A stretch of DNA of 64,000 nucleotides from an uncultured Pelagibacteraceae bacterium. Lineage in GTDB: Bacteria; Pseudomonadota; Alphaproteobacteria; Pelagibacterales; Pelagibacteraceae. Position 1 is the stretch's first letter, and each line of letters begins with the position of its first letter. The stretch spans positions 58,917-122,916 of the forward strand of contig CACEFK010000003.1 of NCBI GenBank assembly GCA_902558835.1, given 5' to 3'. Of this stretch, positions 38,196-47,719 are shown piece by piece. A program made the position numbers and the translations under genes. The notes beneath the pieces are model-generated. The model worked only from the letters and a program-made list of their open reading frames with translations, made no database searches and was not told the DNA's origin.

Positions 38196-39233
38196 ATGAT
38201 TAAGAAAATTAATATCTCTATAGTTGGAACAGGTTTAATGGGCTTACAACACATTAAAGCTATTCAAAAATCAAAGAAAGCAAATCTTCATTCAATAGTA
38301 GACATTAGTAATAACGCTAAAAATTTATCAAAAAAATATAAAATCCCACTATATTCTAATGTATTAGAGCTTTTAAATTCAAAAAAACTAGATGCTGTAA
38401 TAGTTGCTACTCCCAATCAATTGCATGAAAAACATACAGTAAGTTTTTTAAAAAATAAAATACCTGTTCTGTTAGAAAAACCTATTTCAGATAATATTCA
38501 ATCTGCAAAAAAAATTATAAGTAGTGCTAATAAGAATAAGACACCATTATTGATTGGATATCATCGTCGGCATAATTCTATAGTCTCTAAAGTAAAAGAC
38601 ATTATTAGCGAAGGTAAATTGGGCAACATTGTTTCCGCAAATGTTTTGTGTTGGTTGTACAAACACAAAGCTTATTACAATGAAAAATGGAGAGTTAGGA
38701 AAGGTGGAGGGCCTTTAGGTATTAATTTGGTACATGACATTGATATGATTTGTTATTTATTGGGTTCAATAAAATATGTGCAAGCATTTACAACAAATAA
38801 AACTAGAAAATTTGAAGTAGAGGATACAGCCACAATAAGCTTGATCTTTAGTTCAGGAGCGCTTTGCACACTTAATTTGTCAGATACAATTGTTGCACCG
38901 TGGAGTTATGAATTAACTGCTGGAGAAAATCCTGCATACCCAATTACCAACCAATCTGCTTATATGATTGGAGGCACTAAAGGTTCTTTACAGTTTCCCA
39001 ATCTTAAATATTGGTTTTATAAAAAAGAAAGAAGTTGGTGGAACAAAATTTTTGTTAATGAAGATAAAAACAAAAAAGATGACAATACATTAGTAAATCA
39101 AATTGATCATTTTGCTGATGTTGTAACAAAAAAGACTAAACCAAAAGTTAATGGTAATGATGGTTTAATCTCTCTTAAAATTTTTGCCGCTATAACAAAA
39201 AGTGCAAAAACTGGAAAGAAAATTAAAATTTAA
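38196..39233 (+). CDS. Gfo/Idh/MocA family oxidoreductase
   Basis: ISIVGTGLMGLQHIKAI, LLEKPISDN, YHRRHNSIV, GGGPLGINLVHDIDMI. Confidence 0.88.
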   Translation: MIKKINISIVGTGLMGLQHIKAIQKSKKANLHSIVDISNNAKNLSKKYKIPLYSNVLELLNSKKLDAVIVATPNQLHEKHTVSFLKNKIPVLLEKPISDNIQSAKKIISSANKNKTPLLIGYHRRHNSIVSKVKDIISEGKLGNIVSANVLCWLYKHKAYYNEKWRVRKGGGPLGINLVHDIDMICYLLGSIKYVQAFTTNKTRKFEVEDTATISLIFSSGALCTLNLSDTIVAPWSYELTAGENPAYPITNQSAYMIGGTKGSLQFPNLKYWFYKKERSWWNKIFVNEDKNKKDDNTLVNQIDHFADVVTKKTKPKVNGNDGLISLKIFAAITKSAKTGKKIKI

Positions 39234-40294
39234 AGATTAGCTAAAATCGAATAAGAAGATTTAATAGTATCAGCACCACCTCCTAAATCTTTAGTTCTGT
39301 TACTTTTATCGCTTAAAGATTTTTTAATTGCTTCAACTATTGAATTAGATGCTTCTTTTTCTCCTAAATAATCTAGCATCATTGCTCCAGACCAAATTTG
39401 TCCTACAGGGTTAGCAATTCCTTTTCCTGCAATATCAGGGGCAGAACCGTGAACTGGTTCAAACAAAGATGGAAATTTATTTTCTGGATTAATATTTCCA
39501 GAGGGAGCAATTCCAATTGTTCCTGTGCAAGCAGGCCCTAAGTCTGAAAGAATATCTCCAAATAAATTCGATGCTACTACAACATCAAACCACTCAGGAT
39601 TAAGAACAAATCTAGCAACTAAAATATCAATATGAAATTGATCTGTTTCAATTTCAGGATAGTTTTTTTTCATTTCATTAAATCGTTCATCCCAAAAAGG
39701 CATAGTAATTGAAATTCCGTTTGATTTTGTTGCATTTGTTAATTTTTTTCTTTTTCGTTGCTTAGCTAATTCAAAGGCAAATTTTTGAACTCTGTCTATT
39801 CCATGTGCCGACATGATAGTTTCCTGAATTGCAATTTCTCTATCGGTATTTTTATACATCCTTCCGCCCACAGTAGAATATTCTCCCTCTGTATTTTCTC
39901 TAACAATCAACATATCAATATCACCAGGTTTTTTATTGGCTAGAGGAGGATTAATACCTGGAAAAAGTTTTACAGGTCTAAGATTTATGTATTGATCAAA
40001 TTCTCTTCTAAATTGAAGTAAGGATCCCCATAAAGAAATATGATCTGGTACTCTATCTGGCATACCGACTGCTCCAAAAAATATAGCATCATGTTTTCCT
40101 AATTTTTCTTTCCAATCATCAGGAAGCATTTTTCCATGTTTCTCGTAATAATCACAAGAAGCAAAATCATATTCTGTAAAATTTATTTTAAATTGATGTT
40201 TTAAAGCAGCGTCTTTTAAAACTTTTAAGCCTTCAGGTAACACCTCTTTACCAATCCCGTCACCAGCTATTGAAGCAATGTTATATTCTTTCAT
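39230..40294 (-). CDS. Tartrate dehydrogenase / isopropylmalate dehydrogenase-like
   Basis: IASIAGDGIGKEVLPEG, RENTEGEYSTVGGRMYK, FDVVVASNLFGDILSDLGP, EPVHGSAPDIAGKGIANPVG. Start set to ATG 40294. Confidence 0.88.
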   Translation of the reverse strand: MKEYNIASIAGDGIGKEVLPEGLKVLKDAALKHQFKINFTEYDFASCDYYEKHGKMLPDDWKEKLGKHDAIFFGAVGMPDRVPDHISLWGSLLQFRREFDQYINLRPVKLFPGINPPLANKKPGDIDMLIVRENTEGEYSTVGGRMYKNTDREIAIQETIMSAHGIDRVQKFAFELAKQRKRKKLTNATKSNGISITMPFWDERFNEMKKNYPEIETDQFHIDILVARFVLNPEWFDVVVASNLFGDILSDLGPACTGTIGIAPSGNINPENKFPSLFEPVHGSAPDIAGKGIANPVGQIWSGAMMLDYLGEKEASNSIVEAIKKSLSDKSNRTKDLGGGADTIKSSYSILANL

Positions 40295-40398
40295 TAGTTG
40301 ATTTTTATACTGCAAAATATCAATAAATTACATTGTTAAATTAATATTAAATTTTAAACCTTCATTGTTTTGACATATTTTTTTTGCTAACTTTGCTT

Positions 40399-40908
40399 AT
40401 GAAAAAAATAATCCTACTTGCTTTATTTAGTTTATTATTTTTCACAAATTCAAATGCTGCATGTGACGATCCTTTAACAGAAGGTGTTGATTATTCTAAT
40501 TGTAGATTTTCAGACTCACAAGATTTACAAGGAAGTTATCTTCCAAATTCAAATCTTTCTTTTGCAAGTTTTATTCAAGTAAACTTTGATAAAAGTATAA
40601 TGATGACTTCAAATCTATCGTTTGGAACTTTTCCAGAGTCTACCTTTGTTAGAGCCAACCTTTATGAATCTGTTTCTATTGGCGCAAATTTTGAAAAAAC
40701 TAATTTTACTGGAGCCAACTTAACTAGAGTTGATTTTATGGGAGCAACCTTAATCGAAGCAAATTTTCAAAACTCTAATTTAATGGAGGCTAACTTTACC
40801 TCTTCTAACATCACCAATGCTAATTTTGATGGAGCTAATTTAACTGGAGCAACGTGGACCAATGGTCAAACTTGTGGCCCAGAGTCTATTGGTACCTGTA
40901 AACAATAA
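40399..40908 (+). CDS. Exported pentapeptide-repeat protein
   Basis: Signal peptide then repeated A-N-[LF]-x-x units (GANFEKTNFTGANLTRVDFMGATLIEANF...). Confidence 0.85.
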   Translation: MKKIILLALFSLLFFTNSNAACDDPLTEGVDYSNCRFSDSQDLQGSYLPNSNLSFASFIQVNFDKSIMMTSNLSFGTFPESTFVRANLYESVSIGANFEKTNFTGANLTRVDFMGATLIEANFQNSNLMEANFTSSNITNANFDGANLTGATWTNGQTCGPESIGTCKQ

Positions 40909-40911
40909 TTA

Positions 40912-41205
40912 ATGAATACTTCAGTAAATACTGATGATGTTATCTTTAATTTTTTTAAACAAATTTGTGATGAAAAAGATGATCAAAAATGTGTTGAGCT
41001 TGGAAACGAATGGATAAAGGCAATGGAAACTAATTTGTCTGAAATGGAAAAAAACCTAAACGGTGCTGATTATATTAAGCATAAAGATGATATTCAAAAT
41101 AACAGAAATCATCTTGATAGCCTGAAGAACAAAACATCATCTGAGTGGAGAGCGTACGCAACTCAATGCATGATTGAAATAATGAATCATAAGAGTCAAA
41201 AATAA
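40912..41205 (+). CDS. Hypothetical 97-aa protein
   Basis: Intact ORF 3 nt after the pentapeptide gene; no recognised family. Confidence 0.5.
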   Translation: MNTSVNTDDVIFNFFKQICDEKDDQKCVELGNEWIKAMETNLSEMEKNLNGADYIKHKDDIQNNRNHLDSLKNKTSSEWRAYATQCMIEIMNHKSQK

Positions 41206-41263
41206 TTTAAGAAATAAATTTTAAATCACTAGCTATATCTATTAATATAATATAAAGACTATA

Positions 41264-41328
41264 AGAAGGGGTGTCTTAACAGACTGAGATCATACCCTAA
41301 GAACCTGTCCGGTAATTCAGAAAGGGAT
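41264..41328 (+). promoter_or_regulatory. TPP riboswitch (THI element)
   Basis: AAGGGGTGTC..ACTGAGATCATACCCTAAGAACCTGTCCGGTAATTCAGAAAGGGAT matches GGGGUG..CUGAGA..ACCC..GAACCUG..YCGGUAAU..C..AGGGA. Confidence 0.93.
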
Positions 41329-41330
41329 AA

Positions 41331-42770
41331 ATGGATAAAACATATTTTTTAACTCAATCAACATCATTAATATTAGTAATCGCAATTAGTTTAATATTTG
41401 CTTTTTTAGGAATTCTTCATTCTAAAAAATTTACAGGAATTAATAATTATTTAACTGCAAATAGAAACATCGGTTTATTTTCACTTACCACAAGTCTTGT
41501 AGCATCAGCTTTAGGTGCTTGGATTTTATTTGGTCCAGTAGCGGCTGCAACATGGGGTGGAGTAGGCGCTGTTATTGGTTATGCATTAGGCACAGCTTTT
41601 CCAATGATTTTCTTAATTTATTTTGGAAAAAAAATTAGAAATGAGTTTCCAAAAGGATCTTCTTTAGTTGAGTTTATGAGAAAGAAATTTGGCAAAAGTC
41701 TTTTTAAGCTAATTTTGTTAATGACAATCTTTTACATGTTCATTTTTCTTTGCGCAGAAGTAACGGCAGTTGCTGTATTAATTAATTATATATCAGGAAC
41801 AGAATTATGGATTACAGCATTAATAGTCTTGGCAGCTACCTTAAGCTATACACTTTATGGAGGATTAAGAGCCTCAATATTTACTGATAATATTCAAATG
41901 ATTGTAATTGGTGTTTTATTATTTATTTTGATTTCAATTATTAGTTTATCTTCAGGAGATAATTTTTCTTTTTCTTTAATTAATGAGAAAAACCCTCAAC
42001 TAATAAGTTCAAATTATGTTCCAGGATATACCGCTGGATTAACTTTCTTTATAGCAGTTGCAGCAACTAATTTATTTCATCAAGGAAATTGGCAAAGAGT
42101 ATATGCAGCAAAAGATTATCAAACATTAAAAAGTGGTTTGATAATTTCTTTCTTTATTATTGTTCCAATAGTTTTCTTAATGGGTTTTATTGGAATGGTT
42201 TCATTTTCATTGGATCCATCTGTTAGACCTGATTTAGGATTTTTTAGTTTATTATTAAAAGATCAAACAGAAATTTTATCTTTATTAATCATTATACTTG
42301 GTCTTGCATTAACAATTTCTACTGTTGATACTTTGGTTAATGCTATTTCTAGTTTATTTGTAGTTGATGGCAAAGCAACTTTTAATTTAGATAAAAAAAC
42401 TGATTACTTAAAAATATCTAAATATTTCATTTTAATTTTATCCATAATTGCATTTGGTGTTGCTTCAAAAGGATTTGATATTTTATATTTATTCTTACTT
42501 GCAGATTTATTTTGTTGTGCGTTTGTAGTGACTGTTTTTTATAGCTTCTATAATAAAGTGGATGAAAAAACCGCTTATGTTTCAATTATAATTGGTTTAG
42601 TTGCTGGATTTTTAATGTTTCCATTTCCAGATTTTTCTAAAAGTCTATTAGTGGGAGTATTTTTGTCTAAAGACCTGTTTTCACCATTTATAGCTCAATC
42701 TTTATTATTTTTATCTTTTTTGATTGCAACTTTCTTACCTGCAATAATTTTAAAAATTAAATTTAGATAG
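41331..42770 (+). CDS. thiV: Sodium:solute symporter family, putative thiamine-precursor (HMP) transporter ThiV-like
   Basis: Multi-TM SSS-type protein (GAWILFGPVAAATWGGVGAVIGYALGTAFP) directly under a TPP riboswitch. Confidence 0.82.
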   Translation: MDKTYFLTQSTSLILVIAISLIFAFLGILHSKKFTGINNYLTANRNIGLFSLTTSLVASALGAWILFGPVAAATWGGVGAVIGYALGTAFPMIFLIYFGKKIRNEFPKGSSLVEFMRKKFGKSLFKLILLMTIFYMFIFLCAEVTAVAVLINYISGTELWITALIVLAATLSYTLYGGLRASIFTDNIQMIVIGVLLFILISIISLSSGDNFSFSLINEKNPQLISSNYVPGYTAGLTFFIAVAATNLFHQGNWQRVYAAKDYQTLKSGLIISFFIIVPIVFLMGFIGMVSFSLDPSVRPDLGFFSLLLKDQTEILSLLIIILGLALTISTVDTLVNAISSLFVVDGKATFNLDKKTDYLKISKYFILILSIIAFGVASKGFDILYLFLLADLFCCAFVVTVFYSFYNKVDEKTAYVSIIIGLVAGFLMFPFPDFSKSLLVGVFLSKDLFSPFIAQSLLFLSFLIATFLPAIILKIKFR

Positions 42771-43131
42771 AGGATTTTAAAGCATCATAAATAAGTTCTT
42801 TAGTGGTCTCACCAATGCTTCTGTAAACTTCTTTATTATCTTTAAAAATTAAAAGTGTTGTTTGATATTGAACGTTAAAAAATTGAGCAATTTCTTTATT
42901 TGATACATCAAAAGCAAAGTACTCCATATTATCAAAATCATTTTTTGCTTTTTCAAGAACTTTCATTTGGCTAGCACAAGAACTACAATATTTAATCCAA
43001 GAACTAACCACCACAACTTTTCCTTCTGATAGTGCTTTATCAAATAACTCTTTACTATAAGTGGTTTCTTTTCCTATTGCCTTGGTGCTAAATGCTAATA
43101 CAAAACAGATAAATACTAAAAATTTTTTCAT
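42763..43131 (-). CDS. Secreted thioredoxin-like protein
   Basis: Signal peptide, VVVVSSWIKYCSSCASQMKVLEKA, FNVQYQTTLLIFKDNKEV. Confidence 0.78.
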   Translation of the reverse strand: MKKFLVFICFVLAFSTKAIGKETTYSKELFDKALSEGKVVVVSSWIKYCSSCASQMKVLEKAKNDFDNMEYFAFDVSNKEIAQFFNVQYQTTLLIFKDNKEVYRSIGETTKELIYDALKSSI

Positions 43132-43187
43132 TAAACAAAATTAAGGTAAATTTTAATTTATTGTAATACTATAAATTGTCTCTATAT

Positions 43188-44135
43188 ATGCCTAACCACA
43201 TGTCAAACGAGCAAATAAGCATAAATAACCTGTCAAAAGTGTACGACAATGGTTTTGAGGCGTTAAAAAAAATAAACCTAAATATTAAAAAGGGTGAAAT
43301 TTTTGCAATGCTAGGACCAAATGGTGCAGGAAAAACTACGCTTATAAGTATTATCTGCGGGATAGTAAGACCATCTTCTGGGAAAGTTACAGTTGATGAA
43401 TTTGATATTATTGATGATTATAGAGAAACAAGATCTAGAATTGGATTAGTTCCTCAAGAGTTAACTTTAGAGCAATTTGAAACTGTATTTAATAACGTTT
43501 CATATTCTAGAGGTTTGTACGGGAAAAAACCTGACCCTAAACATATTGAGAAAGTTTTAAAAGATCTAAGTCTATGGGATAAAAAAGATTTAAGGCTTAG
43601 ACAATTATCTGGGGGAATGAAAAGAAGAGTTTTGATTGCAAAAGCATTATCTCATGAACCAACCATTTTATTTTTAGATGAACCAACTGCTGGTGTAGAT
43701 GTTGAGTTAAGGCAGGATATGTGGAAAGTTGTTGAGAGTTTAAGAAAAACTGGTGTTACAATAATTTTAACAACACACTACATAGAGGAAGCTGAAGCTA
43801 TTGCAGATAGAGTAGGGGTAATCAATCAAGGGGAAATTATAGTGGTTGATGAAACAAAAGAATTATTAAAGAAAATGGGCCACAAGAAACTCACTGTGGA
43901 CTTACAAGAAGAAGTTAAAGAATTACCAAGCAGTTTAGAAAAATATAATCTTGAAATTGGTAACGATAAAATGTCAATTGATTACACCTACAATGTTCAA
44001 GCAAAACAAACAGGGATTACAAATTTACTTCAAGATTTAAAAGATGCAGGTTTAAAATTAAAAGATTTAAAAACAGAACAAAGCACATTGGAAAAAATAT
44101 TTGTAAGTTTAGTAAAGGAAAATAATGAAATTTAA
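43188..44135 (+). CDS. ABC-2 type exporter ATPase (YadG-like)
   Basis: [41 protein letters not shown]; partner permease follows. Confidence 0.88.
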   Translation: MPNHMSNEQISINNLSKVYDNGFEALKKINLNIKKGEIFAMLGPNGAGKTTLISIICGIVRPSSGKVTVDEFDIIDDYRETRSRIGLVPQELTLEQFETVFNNVSYSRGLYGKKPDPKHIEKVLKDLSLWDKKDLRLRQLSGGMKRRVLIAKALSHEPTILFLDEPTAGVDVELRQDMWKVVESLRKTGVTIILTTHYIEEAEAIADRVGVINQGEIIVVDETKELLKKMGHKKLTVDLQEEVKELPSSLEKYNLEIGNDKMSIDYTYNVQAKQTGITNLLQDLKDAGLKLKDLKTEQSTLEKIFVSLVKENNEI

Positions 44136-44892
44136 TTATTATGCTTTTAAAGCAATTTATCTACATGAGATGGACAGATTTAAACGAACATTGATGCAAT
44201 CTTTGTTATCGCCAGTTTTATCTACCTCTTTATATTTTATTGTTTTTGGATCAGTAATTGGAGGCTATGTAGAAAATATTGATGGGATTAGTTATGGATC
44301 ATACATTGTTCCAGGTTTATTGATGCTTACTCTTTTAACTCAATCAATCAGTAACACATCCTTTGGTATATTTTTTCCTAAATTTAATGGAACTATTTAT
44401 GAAATCTTGGCAGCTCCCATATCAACTTTAGAAATTGTTCTTGCTTTTGTTGGTGCTGGTGCAACAAAAACTTTAATTGTAGGTTTTGTAATTTTTATAA
44501 CCGCAACATTTTTTGTAGAGGTAGATGTAAAATATCCTTTATTAATGATATTTTTATTAGTTTTAGTTGCGTTTACTTTTGCCTTGTTTGGTTTTTTAAT
44601 CGGATTGATGAGTTCTAACTTTGAGCAAATGTCAATTATACCAACACTAGTTATTACTCCGATGGTATTTTTAGGTGGAAGTTTATATTCTTTAGATATG
44701 CTGCCAGAATTTTGGCAGATGGTTACATATTTTAATCCAGTAGTTTATTTAATAAATGGATTAAGATTTTCATTTTATGGAGTATCAGATTTTAATATTT
44801 GGGTTAGCATCGTCTCTATGGTTGCATTTTTATTAGGATGCATCACGATTGTTACTATTTTACTTAAAAAAGGTTACAATATTAAATCTTAG
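44125..44892 (+). CDS. ABC-2 type exporter permease (YadH-like)
   Basis: Six-TM-like; [59 protein letters not shown]. Confidence 0.88.
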   Translation: MKFNYYAFKAIYLHEMDRFKRTLMQSLLSPVLSTSLYFIVFGSVIGGYVENIDGISYGSYIVPGLLMLTLLTQSISNTSFGIFFPKFNGTIYEILAAPISTLEIVLAFVGAGATKTLIVGFVIFITATFFVEVDVKYPLLMIFLLVLVAFTFALFGFLIGLMSSNFEQMSIIPTLVITPMVFLGGSLYSLDMLPEFWQMVTYFNPVVYLINGLRFSFYGVSDFNIWVSIVSMVAFLLGCITIVTILLKKGYNIKS

Positions 44893-46028
44893 CTACTAGC
44901 TAATTTCTTTTTAGGATCATAAAAAGGTTTTTCTACAATGGTAGCAGAATATTTACCTTCATGAGTTTGAACATCTAATTGATTTCCTAATTCTGAATAA
45001 TTTATTTCTATCATTGCAAGTGCAATATTTTTTTTTAATCTAGGTGAATATACAGCTGAGGTTACTTTACCAATTGTCTTACCATCTTTTTTAATTGGCC
45101 AAAAAGTTGTGTTGGGTCCTGATAAAGGATCGCAATCAATTATTAGTCCAACCTGTTTTCTCTTTATCCCATCTTGCTTAATTTTTTTTAGAGCATCTTT
45201 ACCTATAAAGTCTATATTAGTTTCTAAATTAACTAATCGATCTAATCCTAACTCAAATGGATTGGTATGAATGTCAGCATCTGCATGATATGAAAGCATA
45301 CCGCCTTCAATTCTTCTTATGGACGATGTATGACCTGGTTGAATTCCATGTTCTTTACCAGCAGACATAATTTTTTCATATAATTCATTTCCTTTTAAAC
45401 CATCTCTTAAATATATTTCATAACCAAGTTCACTTGACCAACCTGTCCTTGAAACAATTAGCGGAATTCCATCAAGCTGATATTCTCTTAGCCAATAATA
45501 TTTAAGATCTCTGATGCTCTCACCAAATAATTTAACCATTATTTCTTGTGAGGTAGGTCCTTGTAACTGTAGAGGGGATACATCTGGTTCAGATATTTTA
45601 ACATCTAAACCTGAATTAATCGCAACACCTTGTGCCCATAACAAAACATCACTATCTGCCAAGGATAACCAAAAATGATTTTCTGCTAATCTTAGTAAAA
45701 CTGGATCGTTTAATATGCCTCCATCGTTATTTATGATTAATACATATTTACACTGTCCTATTGATAATTTTGAAAGGTCTCTAGGAGTTAATAATTGTAT
45801 AAATTTGTAGGCATCAGGACCAGTTATTTCAACCTGTCTTTCGACCGCCACATCACATAAGATTGATTTTTCAATAAGGTTCCAAAAGTTTTGCTCAGGA
45901 CTTCCAAAGTCTCTTGGAATATACATATGATTATATACAGAAAAACCTGTAGCTCCCCATTTAACAGTAGAGTCGAAATATGGAGACTTTCTTATTTGCG
46001 TTCCAAAACCAAAGTTTTTATTAGACAT
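44889..46028 (-). CDS. dmdA: DMSP demethylase DmdA-like (GcvT family)
   Basis: 379 aa GcvT-fold: CDVAVERQVEITGPDAYKFIQLLTPRDLSKLSIGQCKYVLIINNDGGILNDPVLLRL, GWSSELGYEIYL; closely resembles SAR11 DmdA from memory. Confidence 0.78.
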   Translation of the reverse strand: MSNKNFGFGTQIRKSPYFDSTVKWGATGFSVYNHMYIPRDFGSPEQNFWNLIEKSILCDVAVERQVEITGPDAYKFIQLLTPRDLSKLSIGQCKYVLIINNDGGILNDPVLLRLAENHFWLSLADSDVLLWAQGVAINSGLDVKISEPDVSPLQLQGPTSQEIMVKLFGESIRDLKYYWLREYQLDGIPLIVSRTGWSSELGYEIYLRDGLKGNELYEKIMSAGKEHGIQPGHTSSIRRIEGGMLSYHADADIHTNPFELGLDRLVNLETNIDFIGKDALKKIKQDGIKRKQVGLIIDCDPLSGPNTTFWPIKKDGKTIGKVTSAVYSPRLKKNIALAMIEINYSELGNQLDVQTHEGKYSATIVEKPFYDPKKKLASS

Positions 46029-46061
46029 TTGTGACCCTTAACAGTCTTGGTATGAATTACA

Positions 46062-46090
46062 AACAAAAAAAATAGCCCTGTTAAGGGCTA
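46062..46090 (-). terminator. aceA intrinsic terminator
   Basis: Minus strand TAGCCCT-TAAC-AGGGCTA followed by TTTTTTTTGTTT. Confidence 0.8.
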
Positions 46091-46119
46091 CTAAAAAAAT
46101 GGAGAGGGAAGTTATTTTT

Positions 46120-47394
46120 TTAAAACTGTTCTGACTCAGTAGATCCAGCCATTGCTGTAGTTGAACTTTGACCGCTACTGATAGTATTTGATACTGCATC
46201 AAAATAAGATGTACCAACTTCTCTTTGGTGTTTAACACTAGTATAACCATCTTTTTCTCGAGCAAATTCTTGTTGTTGAATTCTAGAGTATGCAGCCATA
46301 CCTTCTTTTCTATATTTTTCAGCAAGTTCAAAGATTGCAATATTTTGAGTGTGAAAACCAGCAAGAGTAATAAATTGAAATTTATAACCCATTTTTGCAA
46401 TTTCTTGTTGGAATGAAGCAATTTCATCATCGCTTAGATGTTTTTTCCAATTAAAAGAAGGTGAACAATTATAAGCTAAAAGTTTTCCAGGAAATTTTTC
46501 ATGTATTGCATCAGCAAACATTTTAGCTTCTGCTAAATTAGGCGTTGCTGTTTCACACCAAATCAAATCAGCATAAGGTGCATAAGCCAAACCTCTAGAG
46601 ATAGCCTGTTCAATTCCATCTTTTACATAATGGAAACCTTCAGGAGATCTTTCACCTGTTAAAAATGGTTTATCATTTTCATCAAAATCATTCGTAATTA
46701 GTTTTGCAGCATTCGCATCAGTTCTAGCTAAAATAATTAATGGAACCTCTGCAATATCAGCAGCTAATCTTGCAGCTTTTAGATTTTTTACCATTGTTCC
46801 TGTTGGCACCAAAACTTTACCACCCATGTGACCACATTTTTTTTCACTAGCTAGCTGATCTTCAAAGTGTACACCTGCAGCACCTGCTCTTATAAATTTT
46901 TTAGTTAATTCAAACACATTTAATGGACCACCAAATCCAGCTTCACCGTCAGCAATAATAGGTAACATGTAATCTGTACTATCTTCTTTTTTCATATCAC
47001 CGTCTTGCATTTCCATATGTTGAATTTGATCAGCTCTGATTAAAGAATTATTCATAGACTCAACTAATTTTGGTGCACTATCATAAGGATATAAAGATTG
47101 ATCTGGATACATTTCACCAGCTGTATTTGCATCAGCAGCAACTTGCCATCCGCTTAAATAAATTGCTTTTAAACCAGCTTTTGCATGTTGTACTGCTTGA
47201 TTACCTGACAAAGAGCCAAGTGTGTTCACATATGGCTCAGAATTTAATAATTTCCAAAGTTTTTGAGATTGGTTTTTACACAAAGAATATTCAATTTTAA
47301 TTGAGCCTCTTAATCTTTCAACTTCTTCCTCAGTATAGTCTCTTTTTATTCCAGCAAATCTTTTTAAGTCGTATGAGATTTTTTCTGCACTCAT
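46120..47394 (-). CDS. aceA: Isocitrate lyase
   Basis: [14 protein letters not shown] active-site motif, [42 protein letters not shown]. Confidence 0.95.
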   Translation of the reverse strand: MSAEKISYDLKRFAGIKRDYTEEEVERLRGSIKIEYSLCKNQSQKLWKLLNSEPYVNTLGSLSGNQAVQHAKAGLKAIYLSGWQVAADANTAGEMYPDQSLYPYDSAPKLVESMNNSLIRADQIQHMEMQDGDMKKEDSTDYMLPIIADGEAGFGGPLNVFELTKKFIRAGAAGVHFEDQLASEKKCGHMGGKVLVPTGTMVKNLKAARLAADIAEVPLIILARTDANAAKLITNDFDENDKPFLTGERSPEGFHYVKDGIEQAISRGLAYAPYADLIWCETATPNLAEAKMFADAIHEKFPGKLLAYNCSPSFNWKKHLSDDEIASFQQEIAKMGYKFQFITLAGFHTQNIAIFELAEKYRKEGMAAYSRIQQQEFAREKDGYTSVKHQREVGTSYFDAVSNTISSGQSSTTAMAGSTESEQF

Positions 47395-47445
47395 TTTTTA
47401 GTTTCCTTTGTGTTTTAATTTAGAAAATTGAATAAGAAGAATGAA

Positions 47446-47607
47446 TTAGTTGCTATCGTCTAAGGCTTTGATTAGCTCACTCATTCCACTTGAACCCCAA
47501 TCACAATGATCATCTCTCATGTAGATTCCTCTACTGTTGTGCTGATCTAAGTCCTCTTTTTTGATGATTTGAGCTTCATTTTCTGTGTTTTTTAAATTTT
47601 TATCCAT
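47446..47607 (-). CDS. Small ORF, 53 aa, upstream of aceA (not in supplied ORF track)
   Basis: MDKNLKNTENEAQIIKKEDLDQHNSRGIYMRDDHCDWGSSGMSELIKALDDSN*; fills the gap between aceA and the divergent promoter, TATAAT just upstream. Confidence 0.6.
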   Translation of the reverse strand: MDKNLKNTENEAQIIKKEDLDQHNSRGIYMRDDHCDWGSSGMSELIKALDDSN

Positions 47608-47620
47608 GTAAATTATATAT

Positions 47621-47637
47621 TTTACAGAATTTACAAA
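47621..47637. repeat. Candidate operator copy 1: TTTACAGAATTTACAAA
   Basis: 16/17 identical to 47695..47711. Confidence 0.6.
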
Positions 47638-47694
47638 ATCTATAAAAAACGTTAAAAAGCTTTGTAAATAGGGAAAAAATATTGTAAAAATAAA

Positions 47695-47711
47695 TTTACA
47701 AAATTTACAAA
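47695..47711. repeat. Candidate operator copy 2: TTTACAAAATTTACAAA
   Basis: 16/17 identical to 47621..47637; 8 nt before the regulator ATG. Confidence 0.6.
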
Positions 47712-47719
47712 TAGTAAAT

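Noticed and set aside
46062-46090. The aceA-dmdA element as a known SAM-II/SAM-V type riboswitch
   Set aside because: The conserved core sequences recalled for those classes are not present; only simple stem alternatives are visible.
46038-46430. 130-aa minus-strand ORF in the supplied track
   Set aside because: Same strand but out of frame with aceA; aceA has the full isocitrate lyase motifs, so this is a shadow ORF.
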